From: Siphonodentalium dalli
Taxonomy: Eukaryota; Mollusca; Scaphopoda; Gadilida; Siphonodentaliidae
Reading direction: 5' to 3'
NCBI GenBank assembly: GCA_032622095.1
Contig: CP136067.1
Location: forward strand, 51,375,899-51,439,898
DNA: 64,000 bases
A program made the position numbers and the translations under genes. Shown in pieces: positions 1 through 10,960 of the stretch. The notes beneath the pieces are model-generated. The model was not told the DNA's origin, did no database searches, and saw only the letters and a program-made list of their open reading frames with translations. How positions within the stretch are numbered: position 1 is the first letter of the stretch; the number at the start of each line of letters is the position of its first letter.

Positions 1-1720
1 ACTGACCTCAAGCGAAATTTCAAACCTCATACTCCCCGGTATTGTCAACTGATGACCATTTCAGTTCAATTTTTACCAAATGTATTAAACTATTGTTTTC
101 TTATACAAATAAGCAGTGTTTTATCTGGACACGAAAATCTTAGCATCTAGACTAGCCTCAAGCCTTCCTAGAGTTTGGAAATTTTAAACCCGACACCCTA
201 CATAGGTTGGAAAAGTTCTGACTAATGACAATTTTTACCAAATGTAGGACAATATTGTATTCTTAAAATTAATATCAGTTTTTACTGGCCACGAGGGAGG
301 GATCAGGACACAAACTTTCCAACATGACACCGCCTATAAGGTTGGAAATTTTGATGCCCATTTCAGTCCAAAATTTGGACAAAAAGAAGGAAAATATGCG
401 AATATTGGTTGAACAACAATAAATTTCACCCAATAAATTGTTTGAAATCAAACTACAATAACATTTTCAACCTATTGTTGATGCGAAATTTCCAGCTAAT
501 GTTGTGTCAGGTGTAAAATTCTTCTCTGTTGAATATTTTGACAAAGGTTGGGGAGTGGGACTGCATACAACCTCTCGTGCTTATAGCGGATTTTACAAAA
601 CGCCTCCAGTATATCAGGTCAGACCTAATATACTGGTCTTCTTTTTGGTAATTCGGCTATAAACTGGGGACCAGTTGTAGATCCTCTATTTTTACAGAAT
701 TATTGCTCATATCAATTATGATGCACAGCTCCTCTACATAATGTATATCATATATATAGCCCATATGATGGCACCATGCAACTAGACAACTTTATTAACA
801 CATTTAGCCCCCCTATAGCCGAGGTGGGTAGATTCTGGATATATGCTATCGTCGTCTGCATGGGCTATGTATAGATGAGGTTGTCATGCATCGGATTAGA
901 ACCATAACATGTACGAAATTTGGGATCGATTTCCAAGCTTGATATGAGTTGAGGAGCATCCCAAAGTGCTATTCCGATCGATGCATAACCATTTTGATAA
1001 AAATGAGAACTTATTCACGCTCACTGAAACAATCACATTTGAAGCTATGAACACTCATGAACTGAGTCTGTGCGTCAATTTCTCTGACATATCTAAGATT
1101 GGGATGAAATTTGCGACATACCACATCGCCAATTTGTTGACCCAGAACGGCGCCTCGTTCACAAATTTGAAATATACCAATATATATTGTTAACATAGAA
1201 TATCATGAAATTCCGAAACGACTGGTGGAAATTTGCGTCAAAACAAGGACCTTTTTTATTAATTTCAGTGGACCACCCCTCTCCCTTGCATGTCCAACTG
1301 TTTCTGTCTGTATATATACATCATAGCGTATGTAAATGACGTTGTATTCATGAATTCACTAATTATAAATCATTGAGATGCCTTATTTAAAAAATCAGAA
1401 GCGGCCAAGTAGTCATTATTTTCAGATTCTACCGCACCCCCCCCCCCCCAACCACGACCCTGGTCGTGATACTGGTGACCACAGTGAGCCACGTTAAAGC
1501 ACCTGTCAGATTACCTATAAACTATTTCCTCTGCCTTCTAGATGGTAGGCCTACATGTAAAACCCGTTTATTGTCTGCTACCAATTTTCGCTACAGGAGA
1601 TTTTTTAGTACGCTGCCCCAGTGCGGCCATATACTACCAATATGATAGCAATTCAGCAAAACCCACCAACATCATATCACATTAGCAGGACCACTTGGTC
1701 GGGGTGTTATACAACCGATA
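1..1720. other. Non-coding stretch with diverged duplications
   Basis: No convincing gene is visible. Two diverged copies of a block of about 175 bp sit near 40-180 and 215-330; both contain the string caatttttaccaaatgta. A C-run lies at about 1436-1449. The short open frames near 1 kb on both strands overlap each other and start at non-ATG codons, so I do not call them genes. Confidence 0.5.
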
Positions 1721-1721
1721 T

Positions 1722-3845
1722 ATATGTGACAACCGTTTAGCACCGCAATCATACAATGTATGCAATGTGGTCATCTACATGTGCGCAAATAAAACTCAAT
1801 GTTGTGCCGACAATATACATCTGTATATCAATGTATGCAACATTTAAACGAATATGCGCACTACAGGCTTAACATGCTCAATATGTTACATACTACCCAC
1901 TAAATCGTTGAGGTGTAGTCATTATTTTTAGTCCCCCTCCCCCACGACGTGGCCGTGACACCGGTGACGTCAGTGAGTAACTTTAAATAATATGTCAGAT
2001 TCATCGTGAACTATTTACTCTGTCTGAAGCCTTCTTGGTGATACATGTATATATATTTTCTACTGCGATTTTCGAGGAGTGAATGATCCTATCTATCCAC
2101 CCTCTCGATCATCCCGGGTCTGGCCCCCTTCCCCGAAACACTCACTACAAGACTGCCGGTGGTCGATAAAGTATAATTTTGTCCGCTGCCCCTGTACCCA
2201 TCCACCCCTGTCGCAATGCAAAATCAATACGGCCCTATTGAACCGAACATACTTTAATTTAGTCCGGGGCAAGCCCCCTTCCCCGAAACACTCCCTATAA
2301 CCTATTTGCCTGCCGGTATTCGATAAAGGATAACTTTGTCCGCCGTCCCCGTACGCAAGCAGCCCTGTCACAATGCAACATCAATGTGTTCATGTTGACC
2401 CTAACATACTTTAATTTGGTCCGGGGCTAGCCCCCTTCCTCGAAACACTCACTATTTGACTGCCGGTTTTCGATAAAGGATATTTTTGTCCGCCGCCCCT
2501 GTACACAACCACCCCTGTCACAATGCAACATCAATACGTCCCTGTTGACCCGAAAATACTTTAATTTGGTCAGGGGCTAGTCCCCTTTCCCGAAACACTC
2601 CCTATTTGACTGCCGGTTTTCGATAAAGGATATTTTTGTCCGCCGCCCCTGTACACAACCACCCCTGTCACAATGCAACATCAATACGTCCCTGAATACC
2701 CGGAAAATACTTTAATTTGGTCCGGGGCTATATAGCCCCCTTCCACGAAACACTCCCTATTTGACTGCCGGTTTTCGACAAAGGATATTGTTGTCCGCCA
2801 CCCCTCTACGCAACCACCCCTGTCACCATGAAACATCAATACGTCCCTTTCATTTAGTCCGACAATTTCGACCAATTTTCCCGGCGATAGTGACCGGAAT
2901 ATACAACAAATATATATGACAACCGTTTACGCATTGTCATATATTGATGCAATGTGGTCATATATATATGCAAAAATTGAACACAATAGTGTGCCGACAA
3001 TTTATATCTGCATAACAATTTATGTAGTTTTTGAACAAATATGACAATCTACAGACTTTACATACCTACTGTGTTCTATATTATCCAATACATCGTGTTA
3101 TATTTTTGAACAAATAAATTAATGTCAACACAATATTTGATGTATGTGACATATATATGTTATATTATTGAACAAATATATGCCACTACTCTCGTTTTAT
3201 TGAACATATACATGACATCGACTTGTTTACGGGCACAGCATGTTCGATGTTTTAAACATACATATGGTATTTTACAATACCAATGTGCTACCTTTTACAA
3301 CACAAAGGTGCATTTTACAATACCAATGTACATTTGTGTTCAATCTTATCACACAGTGTTGTAAACTTTGCATACACATGTGTGTATAACCGTTTACGCA
3401 CTGTCATATATTTATGCAATGTGGTCATCTATATATGCAAATATTGAATACAATGGTGTGACGACAATTTATATCTGCATAACAATTTATGCAGTTTTTG
3501 AACAAATATGACAGTCTACAGACTTTACATGCTCAATGTATTCTATATTATCCAATACATAGTGTTGTATATTTTAACAAAGTCAAAACACTATTTGATG
3601 TTGGTCACACATATATGTTATAGTTTTGAATAAATATATGTCACCACTCAATTATTATTGAAACTATATACGACATCGACTTGTACACGGGAACTGGGTG
3701 TTCGATGTTTTGAACATGCATGTGCTATTTTATAATGAATATGTGAGCAGTTTGAACTGCGTGTACTGTGTGTGGTACCTGATAGCATTGGTGTTCGATC
3801 TTATCACACGGTGTTGTAAATATTGCATATATATGTGTATATAGT
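1722..3845 (+). repeat. Three copies of a ~460-bp AT-rich repeat interrupted by another satellite
   Basis: A block starting gacaaccgtttacgc occurs at about 2922 and again at about 3381 (roughly 460-bp unit, two adjacent copies). A shorter, more diverged copy lies at about 1728-1900. Shared landmarks in order are atgcaatgtggtcat, gccgacaatttatatctgcataac, and acagactttacat. The 150-bp satellite at 2118-2860 sits between the first copy and the other two. No coding content is apparent. Confidence 0.75.
2118..2860 (+). repeat. Tandem satellite, ~150-157 bp unit, five copies
   Basis: The string cgaaacactc recurs at about 2134, 2284, 2441, 2591 and 2746, giving spacings of 150, 157, 150 and 155 bp. 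Each unit also has gactgccggt, gataaagga, tttgtccgcc, acccctgtcacaatgcaacatcaat and actttaatttggtc. Open frames in this region on both strands follow the repeat period and are not genes. Confidence 0.9.
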
Positions 3846-4137
3846 GTAATACATGGTTCGATGTGCATAGCACATTATGGTTTGCAACGACCAGAATATA
3901 GAACCCATACCCGGTATATAATATAGTTACAATAATAACACTATATTAGGGCGCTCCAACCGCCAATTACTTTCAATTACACTTTTACATCCGTAATTAA
4001 CTAATGTTCACTCATCATAAAAACATAACTTAAGAAACGATATTTCCTGGCGCTTAGAGATAAGAAGGGGCTTTTTGAACCACCCCATCGAACCCCGATT
4101 TTCAACTTCTGTTGAGAATGACGTGCAGACTATAGTT

Positions 4138-4232
4138 CAGGGGCTAATAGGGTGCTCATACAGGGGCTAATAGGGTGCTCATACAGGGGCTAATAGGGTG
4201 CTCATACAGGGGCTAATAGGGTGCTCCTGCAG
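4138..4232 (+). repeat. 23-bp minisatellite, four copies
   Basis: The unit caggggctaatagggtgctc plus ata is repeated four times without visible divergence except at the last copy, which ends ctgcag. It lies in the left arm of the fold-back element and has no counterpart in the right arm, so it expanded after the inverted structure formed. Confidence 0.95.
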
Positions 4233-5029
4233 TCCCAGGATTTACCTTCACTCGGCTCATTTCTTCCTTATTATGTCCATCAAATTTTAAGGAATGTTAA
4301 CACGAAAATAGTGGTCGTTTAGAAACCAGACAAGATGGCGTCCAACATGGCCGCAGCTTTCAGACGGGTCACTAGGTCTGTTTGGTGCAAATAATAATCA
4401 GAAATTCTTGTCATATGTATACAATGTATATAGTTTTGAAAAAGATAGGATATAATGGTACATTTTAGGGCAAATTTGAATTCCGCGTCCAATATGGCCG
4501 ACAAAATGGCACCCGGAAGTGGTAAATTTGATGTTTTTGCAATAATATCTTCTAGATCAGTTCCTGCTCTATGGAACTGATTAAGAATTATTACTTTATT
4601 TTGTATTGTTTATGTCAACTTATCATTGTAGCAATGAAATATGCTATTCATGGGGTCCCATCCCCTTCTGATCCCTCAACAATGTTATTGTCCCCCGAAA
4701 TTTTCTGAGGACTATTGTAATCAGCCACGTCCGTCCGTGCGTCCGTCCGTCCGGAGTTATAACTCCAGTAATGATCATCCGATTTGATTGAAACTTGGTA
4801 TGTAGGTGTCTCAACCAAGAACACAGCTGTTCTTTTGTGGAGTTATTTCCCTTTTTTTCAACTTTATTTTTAGAAAATTTCTCACTTTTTCGGTTTCCGG
4901 ATGATATCTCACGTTTGGATCCTTTAATTGCAAATACGGTTTTTATGTGGATCAGTCATAACAAGATACACGTTGAGTTCGAATTTGATATAGCCACTCA
5001 ATATATACAAATACATTCCACCCGTACAT

Positions 5030-6130
5030 AGTCACCCCAGGTATACCCCAACATCTCACCAATGAACATACAACCCTTCTAAATATACAAATAGACTGCA
5101 AACCACCTCAGTATTGACCATACAGTCACTCCATGTATACATTTTCGTCACACCCATGGCCATAAACCCACTAAACATATGCATATACTCCCCGCCAATG
5201 ACCAGAGTCATTCCAATAACACGTATACACCTCACCAATGACCACACAGCTCTTCCAGATAAATCAATGCCCTGCACATACGACCATTCATACACTTCAG
5301 ACTCACATATGTACCTCACCCATGGCAACTCAACTACTCGCAGTATGATCACCACCTGCATGATCATAGTCACACCTTGTATACATATTCACCTCACCAT
5401 TGACCATAACCTATTGACCACAACAATGTATATATTCGCTACACTACACCCGTGGTCATATAACCATTCAACATAGCCCAGAATTAGTCCAGGTATACTA
5501 TACACACCACCAATGTATGTACCAATACCCCGCACACACGAAAGTTCGTACGGACCAGACTTGCATAAATTATACACCTCACCCATGGCTTTCATGATCA
5601 TACGGATACTCCCTGTATACATATACACCCAACAATAATAATACAACACCGGTTGATATGAATATACACATATGCCCACAAGGGCAGTTCCAATATACCC
5701 GCCAATAGCCATCCATGTATGCAAATACACTTCAACAACCATGATCGTTTATACACTCCATGTACACCCATATGCATTAGCCGTAAGCATACAACCATCC
5801 CCGTTTATCCATACACCGCCAACACATGTAAACACATAGTCACATCCATGGTAACATAGCCACCAAGTTACAAGTGTACATCCTATAAATATAGTCATTT
5901 TATAACTATATATCCACAGACAACACATATAACCATGCCGCTACTCGCATTGTATGCATACACCGCTCCAATGTACATGTTATACCTATTCACCTCACAC
6001 TTTACAACGACTCCTTGTATAGACACATGGACACTCCTACCATGACCATATAGCTACTCCTTGTGTAACTATTCACATCATTAATGATCATATAATAACT
6101 CACTGTATACATATTCACCTGACTGCAATT
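5030..6130 (+). repeat. Diverged 41-42-bp satellite array
   Basis: The motif gaccata or a variant recurs at about 5116, 5157, 5199, 5240 and 5281, that is every 41-42 bp, and similar units continue to about 6130 (roughly 26 units). An approximate unit is ctcaccaatgaccatacaac followed by tactccatgtatacatattc. Copies are strongly diverged, so this is an old array. It occupies the centre of the fold-back element. The long open frames on both strands here reflect the repeat period. Confidence 0.8.
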
Positions 6131-7559
6131 TTGGCATAACCTATGTATCACGTTGTTCAATTTTGGTGCTAGTTGGCGAGTTTGGCGACATGATATGGTC
6201 TCTCTATACCATATCATTTAAAATAAATTTGTCATGCCTCAGAAAATACTGGGACAACAAGAATTAAACATTCAGTAGACAATGGATTAAGTAACATGGT
6301 TAATAACCAAATTAGTCATAATTTACTACCTTTTCGGAACAGCAGAGAATAATGTTCGTTCGGGATATATGTGAAAAATTGACTTTTTTAAAAACAAATT
6401 CGGTTGCCATTTTGCAAGCCATCTTGAATAATTTTGTCAAAAACACATCATTATGACGCATTTAAGACAGATCAAAACAATACACACCATTGATTTCAAA
6501 GATAGTTCCAGTTTACTTGAAAAATGGTCCAAACTTGAAATGTATTATTCTGCCGATTTTTATGTCAACTTTGTCATACAAAAATTCAATATTTCTGGTA
6601 ATTTCAGTGGTTAAAAACTAACCAAGGTGCATCAGAAATGTTATTATTTAATGTATATAAGACTGATTGCCAATTGTATTCACCAACCAGAGCTTGCAGG
6701 TGATTATTTGGCATGCTGGGTCAATATTGATAATTTTCCATATTTTTGCCGACATTTTGGCAGCCATTTTGAGACCGAATGGCAATTTTGGTTCCATTGT
6801 GTTGGACTATTCATTTGTAATGGTATGCCTCACTTACATTGCAACGTTCTGGTCCTTGTTGAAATCGTACTAGAATCCCAATGGTGACTTTTTGTGAAAT
6901 TTTATACTACGTTTTATAACATCGAATTTGTGAGGGATCTGAAGGGGCTGGGATCCCACGAATGACATATTTCATAGCTCCAATGGTCGGTTAACATGAA
7001 CAGATACAAAACTAAAGTCACAATTCTCAAACTGACCTAGGAGATATCAGTAAAAACACTTTAGATGTTCCACTTACGACTGCCATTTTGGTGGCCATCT
7101 TGGACGTGGAGTTCCACAAAGAAGCAGAATCTATGCCTATTTGAAACATTAATTGGAATGGGGGAATCAATTTATTTCGAATCCAATATATAATCGGATT
7201 GGGATGGGTGGTAAAGCAAAGGCCCTTCTTATTTGTAAAACGCCAGGAAATATCGTTTCTTAATTTATGTGTTTATGGTAAGTGGATGCAAGTGAACAGT
7301 TTGTCCAAAATTACATATGAACACGAAAGTGAACCACGAACCGTGAAAGTGAACAGTCTCAGGTTACGTCATTCTACAAAGAATGTGAACACCGAGTGGT
7401 TCCAAAAATGCCCCTTCTTATCTGTAAACGTCAGGAAATATCGTTTCTTAAGTTATGTTTAGTTATATTTAGAACATTAGTTAATATCTAAACAAAAAAT
7501 CACGGATATACGCGAAAGTGTAATTGAAAGTGATTGGGGGGGGGTGTATGTAGCGCCCC

Positions 7560-8204
7560 TAAACGACAGGATTGCGAAACTCAAGAAAGGGATTTTCTTT
7601 GTTGATTTAAGGGTAACACCAGATCGGAAATATTAAACCTTTCGTACGCGATAGTGTAATTGAAACACTATATATATGGGCTCCCTGTCTATTAACTCCG
7701 GCGGATTCGCCAAAACACTTGAAATAATTGTTTACACGTTAGCTCTTGGTGTTGGCGGATGGACATTCTGGACAATCATTATAGCAGCTTTCTCGTGAGA
7801 TCTCTTGATATTTATACATATTTTAGACAAATATTGCTTCAAATAAATAATTTGCATTGAAGGCTGTTATGCTATTATACATGAATATATTATTAAAGCT
7901 TTAAATTTGATAAAGTAAGGTAAAGTGATGTTGCTATATATAGGTGTTTATTCGGAAAATGTTTTGTCTAGCTTTGAGTTTCCACGTCTGGAATATTTAA
8001 GTAAACATTAGATTGTACCTCTTTCGTGCGCCTTGGTCACAGTATTCCGACTTGTGTCCCTTAATATATAATTCGTGTATATATGTGTAGGCACGAACTT
8101 GTTTGTCAAAATTAATCTTATCCGCTGTATACATATAAATGGCCTCCCGATCACATGTAAACAAATATGTACGTTCCCTTTGATGAGAAGACAACTGTGG
8201 CTGA
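7560..8204. other. Spacer between two mobile elements
   Basis: No supported gene. The overlapping open frames near 8000-8290 on both strands start at different codons, overlap one another and show no recognisable motif. Confidence 0.5.
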
Positions 8205-8210
8205 GCGGGT

Positions 8211-8866
8211 TGATGATACCCACCCCAGTTGGTGGCAGTCTAGACAGTTTGACCTACATTCTCTGCAGTACTACCGTTGGTGTTTGACCTATATTCTCCG
8301 CCCACGCGTCGGTCTACTTGTACCGGTTGGACATGTCCGGACATGACCCGCTGGTTATATCCAGACTTTTCCATATGAATGGTATAGTATCTACATGTAT
8401 ATCACGTGATGATCTCGGTGGGGTAGCTTCAGTCTTTAATTTTAAAGGGACACTAGGCTCTCACTGGGGATGATTATTAAAGTGACACTCACTATGGATG
8501 AATGTTAAAGTAACGCATGGCGCACACTGTGGGATAATGTTAAAGTGACACTCGCATTGAAAACTTCAAAAAGTTCAAAAAGTTCAAAAAGTTCAAAAAG
8601 TTCAAAAATTTCAAAAAGTTCAAAAAGTTCAAAAATTTCAAAAACTTACAAAAGTTCAAAAATTTCGAAAAACTTCAAAAACTTAAAAAAAATTCAAAAA
8701 CTTAAAAAACTTCACAAATTTCACAAATTTCAAAAAACTTCAAAAATTAAACAAAATTCAGGATTTAGTCATAAATGTGACCCGCTATATCAAATCCAGT
8801 CGGAAGTCGGGATTTTTTTTATCCTGTGCCAATGCATTCTCTTATATATGCGAGTCAACCAGCCGC

Positions 8867-8900
<34 letters not shown>

Positions 8901-8926
8901 CGTAATGCGCATGTCAACGCCGCGCC
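8211..8926 (+). repeat. Left terminal inverted repeat of the 8.2-11.6 kb element
   Basis: Pairs with 10889-11602. From the outside in it holds a unique stretch, three degenerate copies of attaaagtgacactc (about 8475-8560), about 200 bp of 10-bp repeats, a spacer of about 120 bp, and a GCC-rich block. A difference from the right arm is ccagactttt in place of cccgactttt at about 8361. Confidence 0.92.
8555..8755 (+). repeat. 10-bp iterons (ttcaaaaagt type) in left arm
   Basis: A run of ttcaaaaagt / ttcaaaaatt units, regular at first and decaying towards 8755. The mirror copy is at 11046-11250. By analogy with other DNA transposons such iterated subterminal motifs could be protein-binding sites; that is inference. 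The long Lys/Ser-rich open frames across both arms are by-products of this repeat and begin at a GTG. Confidence 0.85.
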
Positions 8927-8964
8927 GCGGCGCGGCGTTGACATGCGCATTACGGCCGCCGCCG
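8891..8964. repeat. 74-bp perfect palindrome, GC-rich
   Basis: The sequence is perfectly self-complementary about position 8927.5 (core ccgcgg), with arms carrying gtaatgcgcatgtcaacgcc and its complement. It sits where the left arm meets the interior. DNA or RNA from it would form a stable hairpin. The right arm has a related but not palindromic GCC-rich block, so the two arms diverge exactly here. Confidence 0.9.
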
Positions 8965-9357
8965 AAAACGACCAGATTTTAATTGTATTGTTTCAAGTTG
9001 CACAGACACAATCATGTGCATATGTTTACTGATTCAAACTAACTACATCAGAGGAAGCAATTGTCCATTCTGCCTTCAGCTGGATATATAGGACGTACCC
9101 ACTGAACCTCAACATAATTATTACGCAATTTGGAAAGAGAAGTAAGATATTTCGATAGATTCACGAGATGTCGATACAAATGCTTATATATATACTCTCA
9201 TATTGAATTCACTCATAATTGCATTGACATTTGGATAGGTAGGTTGTATTGTAGCCAATGTGATAAATTTGTATCCAGTACAAACAACACTAAGAGACGT
9301 TGTGAACGACAGCCTGAACTAGTTAACTAGTCCACCACGTTTCCCTTGTTTCTGTTC

Positions 9358-9367
9358 TATATAAATA
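9358..9367 (+). promoter_or_regulatory. Putative TATA box
   Basis: TATATAAATA lies 45 bp before the ATG of the zinc-finger ORF. A transcription start about 30 bp downstream (near 9390) would give a short leader. It is a plausible core promoter for the internal genes; in an AT-rich genome a chance match cannot be excluded. Confidence 0.45.
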
Positions 9368-9411
9368 TAGGTGCATAGAAGAACGCTCGATTTCACTGAT
9401 TATATAGGAAA

Positions 9412-9603
9412 ATGAAGTATCAATGTGAAGAGTGCTTAAGTGTCTATGCTTGGCAAGATAGTTTGAAGCGTCATATCAAAGTTAAACACACGCCTTCAGA
9501 ACAACAACAACAGTATCATCAGCCACAACAACAACAACAACACCAACAACAACAACAACACCAACAACACCAACAACAACAACAACAACAGTATCATCAC
9601 TGA
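9412..9603 (+). CDS. C2H2 zinc-finger protein with Gln/His-rich tail (probably truncated)
   Basis: A 63-residue ORF starts at an ATG with A at -3. Residues 4-25 form one C2H2 zinc finger of the pattern C-x2-C-x12-H-x4-H, with the usual Leu before the first His. The rest is a Gln/His-rich tract (about residues 31-63), typical of disordered or activating segments. Such proteins usually bind DNA in the nucleus. The stop codon TGA at 9601 coincides with the first bases of a repeated GCC-rich module (9601-9767) that also occurs at 10799, so the ORF looks cut short by that insertion. Beyond the module one frame is open and rich in Pro, Thr and Gln from about 9768 to 9880, as if the tail once continued, but the exact junction cannot be fixed. 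A separate frame at 9130-9330 encodes a C-x2-C segment but starts at TTG, so I do not call it. Confidence 0.5.
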   Translation: MKYQCEECLSVYAWQDSLKRHIKVKHTPSEQQQQYHQPQQQQQHQQQQQHQQHQQQQQQQYHH

Positions 9604-9702
9604 CTAAATCCTTAACCGCCGCCGCCAATTTCTTTGCATGCCATAGGATTATGTAGTTGCCGCCGCCGCCGCCGGCGGCGCGGCGTTGACGTGCGCATTA
9701 CA

Positions 9703-9749
<47 letters not shown>

Positions 9750-9767
9750 GGGCGGCTGGTCGACTCG
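9601..9767 (+). repeat. GCC-rich module, copy 1
   Basis: Begins tgactaaatcc, then GCC repeats, then caatttctttgcatgccata, more GCC, tgcgcattac, a long (GCC)n run, and ends ggctggtcgactcg. The same order occurs at 10799-10960 in the same orientation. Open frames made of poly-Ala, poly-Arg or poly-Gly here are triplet-repeat artefacts. Confidence 0.85.
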
Positions 9768-9873
9768 TGGATCCATGTTCCTGCAACAACGCAAATGTCG
9801 ACTCCACTGTATGCAGGAAATGTGACGCCACGTGTGGAACAGCAACAGATACCAGCAAATAAATTTTCATTCA

Positions 9874-10053
9874 ATGGTTGAATGTGTTAACGACCGGCTA
9901 AATTTTCAACGTGTCATAAACTATCCATGCAGAATTAAACGCACAAAGAACCGAGAAGTAATTAGTGAAGAGCAAACAAAAACATTCCGATCTGTGTACA
10001 CCAAACGACTTGTTGTGGGTGAATACAACACAATTCCTTATGGATGGAATTGA
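9874..10053 (+). CDS. Hypothetical small protein, 59 residues
   Basis: From the ATG at 9874 the frame encodes 59 residues, basic in the middle (an Arg/Lys cluster around residues 19-24) with mixed composition and no simple repeat. The same frame is open back to a TGA at 9823. I recognise no family. Its end overlaps the ATG of the next ORF by 14 bases in a different frame, a compact arrangement more like a virus or transposon than a host gene. Alternatively it is the displaced C-terminal part of the zinc-finger ORF after a frameshift, or part of a spliced exon. Confidence 0.35.
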   Translation: MVECVNDRLNFQRVINYPCRIKRTKNREVISEEQTKTFRSVYTKRLVVGEYNTIPYGWN

Positions 10054-10663
10054 TGTGTTACCAGCAGAGATGCTTTTGAAAATTTATAATAATTTGATCG
10101 AAATGTCAAAAATGGATCAAGAAATCAAACAAGAACTTAAGCAAGCTTGGTTTTTGAGGGAAAGTAGAATTATAATGGAGACTTTGCTAAACGGACATTT
10201 CTCTGAGGGACAGAGTCGACTGAGATGTTTGATTGAGAGATCAGAATTTGAAACTGATTTCTTAATGGATATATTGGATCAAATGTTTTCAGATTATTGG
10301 ATATTTCATGGTGTTCCTAAAAACGAAATAAACGCAATTCGTGAATTAGTTGGAAATAATTTTACTCGCTTTGCTGAATATCAAGACAGGATTCTCAATG
10401 AAAAAACTTTGAAATTCGAAGAGGTGACGAGAATATATGGATACATTATTCTCCGAGAACCATGTACAATTTTCACTGTTGAAAAGTTATTTGAAGAAAA
10501 AGTGTCTTTGGATTATATTGTAAAAAACACTAGACCTGTTTCAGACTTAGATTATGAACTCGTATGGACATTTGGAATAGTATGGAGTTATGGTGATTCT
10601 TCATTAAAAATAAAAAAGGTTGATTCCTGTGATGACAATTCGGACGAAAGTGACTGTGAATAG
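10040..10663 (+). CDS. Hypothetical protein with F-box-like N terminus
   Basis: From the ATG at 10040 the ORF encodes 207 residues; the frame is open further upstream (to 9965) but without an earlier ATG. Near the N terminus VLPAEMLLKIYNNL resembles the first helix of an F-box (LP-x-E-LL-x-x-I-x-x-x-L), the motif that binds Skp1 in SCF ubiquitin ligases. The later part of a classical F-box is not clear, so this is a motif-level suggestion only. The rest is mostly helical in character, rich in Glu, Leu and Ile, ending in an acidic tail (Asp/Glu/Ser). No membrane segment, signal peptide or nuclease motif is evident. A poly(A) signal follows 8 bp after the stop. It is the longest intact coding frame in the element and shows no internal stop, consistent with recent function. 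Confidence 0.6.
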   Translation: MDGIDVLPAEMLLKIYNNLIEMSKMDQEIKQELKQAWFLRESRIIMETLLNGHFSEGQSRLRCLIERSEFETDFLMDILDQMFSDYWIFHGVPKNEINAIRELVGNNFTRFAEYQDRILNEKTLKFEEVTRIYGYIILREPCTIFTVEKLFEEKVSLDYIVKNTRPVSDLDYELVWTFGIVWSYGDSSLKIKKVDSCDDNSDESDCE

Positions 10664-10670
10664 TTAATAT

Positions 10671-10676
10671 AATAAA
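10671..10676 (+). terminator. Putative poly(A) signal
   Basis: AATAAA eight bases after the stop of the F-box-like ORF, followed by a T-rich stretch (about 10694-10720). It fits a single transcription unit ending inside the element. Confidence 0.5.
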
Positions 10677-10798
10677 TTGTACTATGTACTACTTGTCATG
10701 TTATTTTTCTCTTTTTTCCCTCGCTCACTTGCTTTTTTCAGTGGCGCTCACCACCGTACCCCCATAGCTTTCCGATGAATGGAAACAAGCCATATTTT

Positions 10799-10915
10799 TG
10801 ACTAAATCCTGAACCGCCGGCGGCAGCGCCGCCGCCAATTTCTTTGCATGCCATAGGATTATGTAGTTGCCGCCGCCGCCGGCGGCGGCGGCGCGGCGTT
10901 GACATGCGCATTACG

Positions 10916-10946
<31 letters not shown>

Positions 10947-10960
10947 GCGGCTGGTTGACT
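10799..10960 (+). repeat. GCC-rich module, copy 2
   Basis: Same order as the copy at 9601-9767: gactaaatcctgaaccgcc, caatttctttgcatgccata, gcgcggcgttgac, (GCC)n, ggctggttgactcg. Its inner part forms the edge of the right inverted repeat. Part of the module is also found in the palindrome at 8891-8964. Confidence 0.85.

Larger units (their letters stand above)
3949..7559. mobile_element. Fold-back (long inverted repeat) element with satellite core
   Basis: The left arm (3949 to about 4700) is matched in inverted orientation by about 6900-7559. Landmarks pair outermost to inner: gggcgct with agcgccc, ctttcaattacacttt with aaagtgtaattgaaag, gaaacgatatttcctgg with ccaggaaatatcgtttc, and the ccatccccttctgatccctca region with its inverted version near 6930. 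The right arm carries the gaaatatcgtttctta block twice (about 7245 and 7435). Arms are clearly diverged, so this is an old insertion. No transposase frame was found. A target duplication could not be fixed at the ends. Confidence 0.65.

Noticed and set aside
2079-2875. Open frames on both strands with repeated GGxxSPKHSL-type sequence
   Set aside because: They follow the 150-bp satellite period and are present on both strands.
5056-5798. Frames of 105-120 residues on both strands
   Set aside because: They come from the 42-bp satellite, whose length is close to a multiple of three, so stops are rare in several frames.
8545-8982. 145-residue Lys/Ser-rich frame, with a mirror frame at 10738-11268
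   Set aside because: Starts at GTG, is made of the 10-bp iterons and GCC runs of the inverted arms, and has no domain; judged a repeat artefact.
9612-9870. Poly-Ala, poly-Arg and poly-Gly frames on both strands
   Set aside because: Direct products of the (GCC)n tract; all three frames are open by composition.
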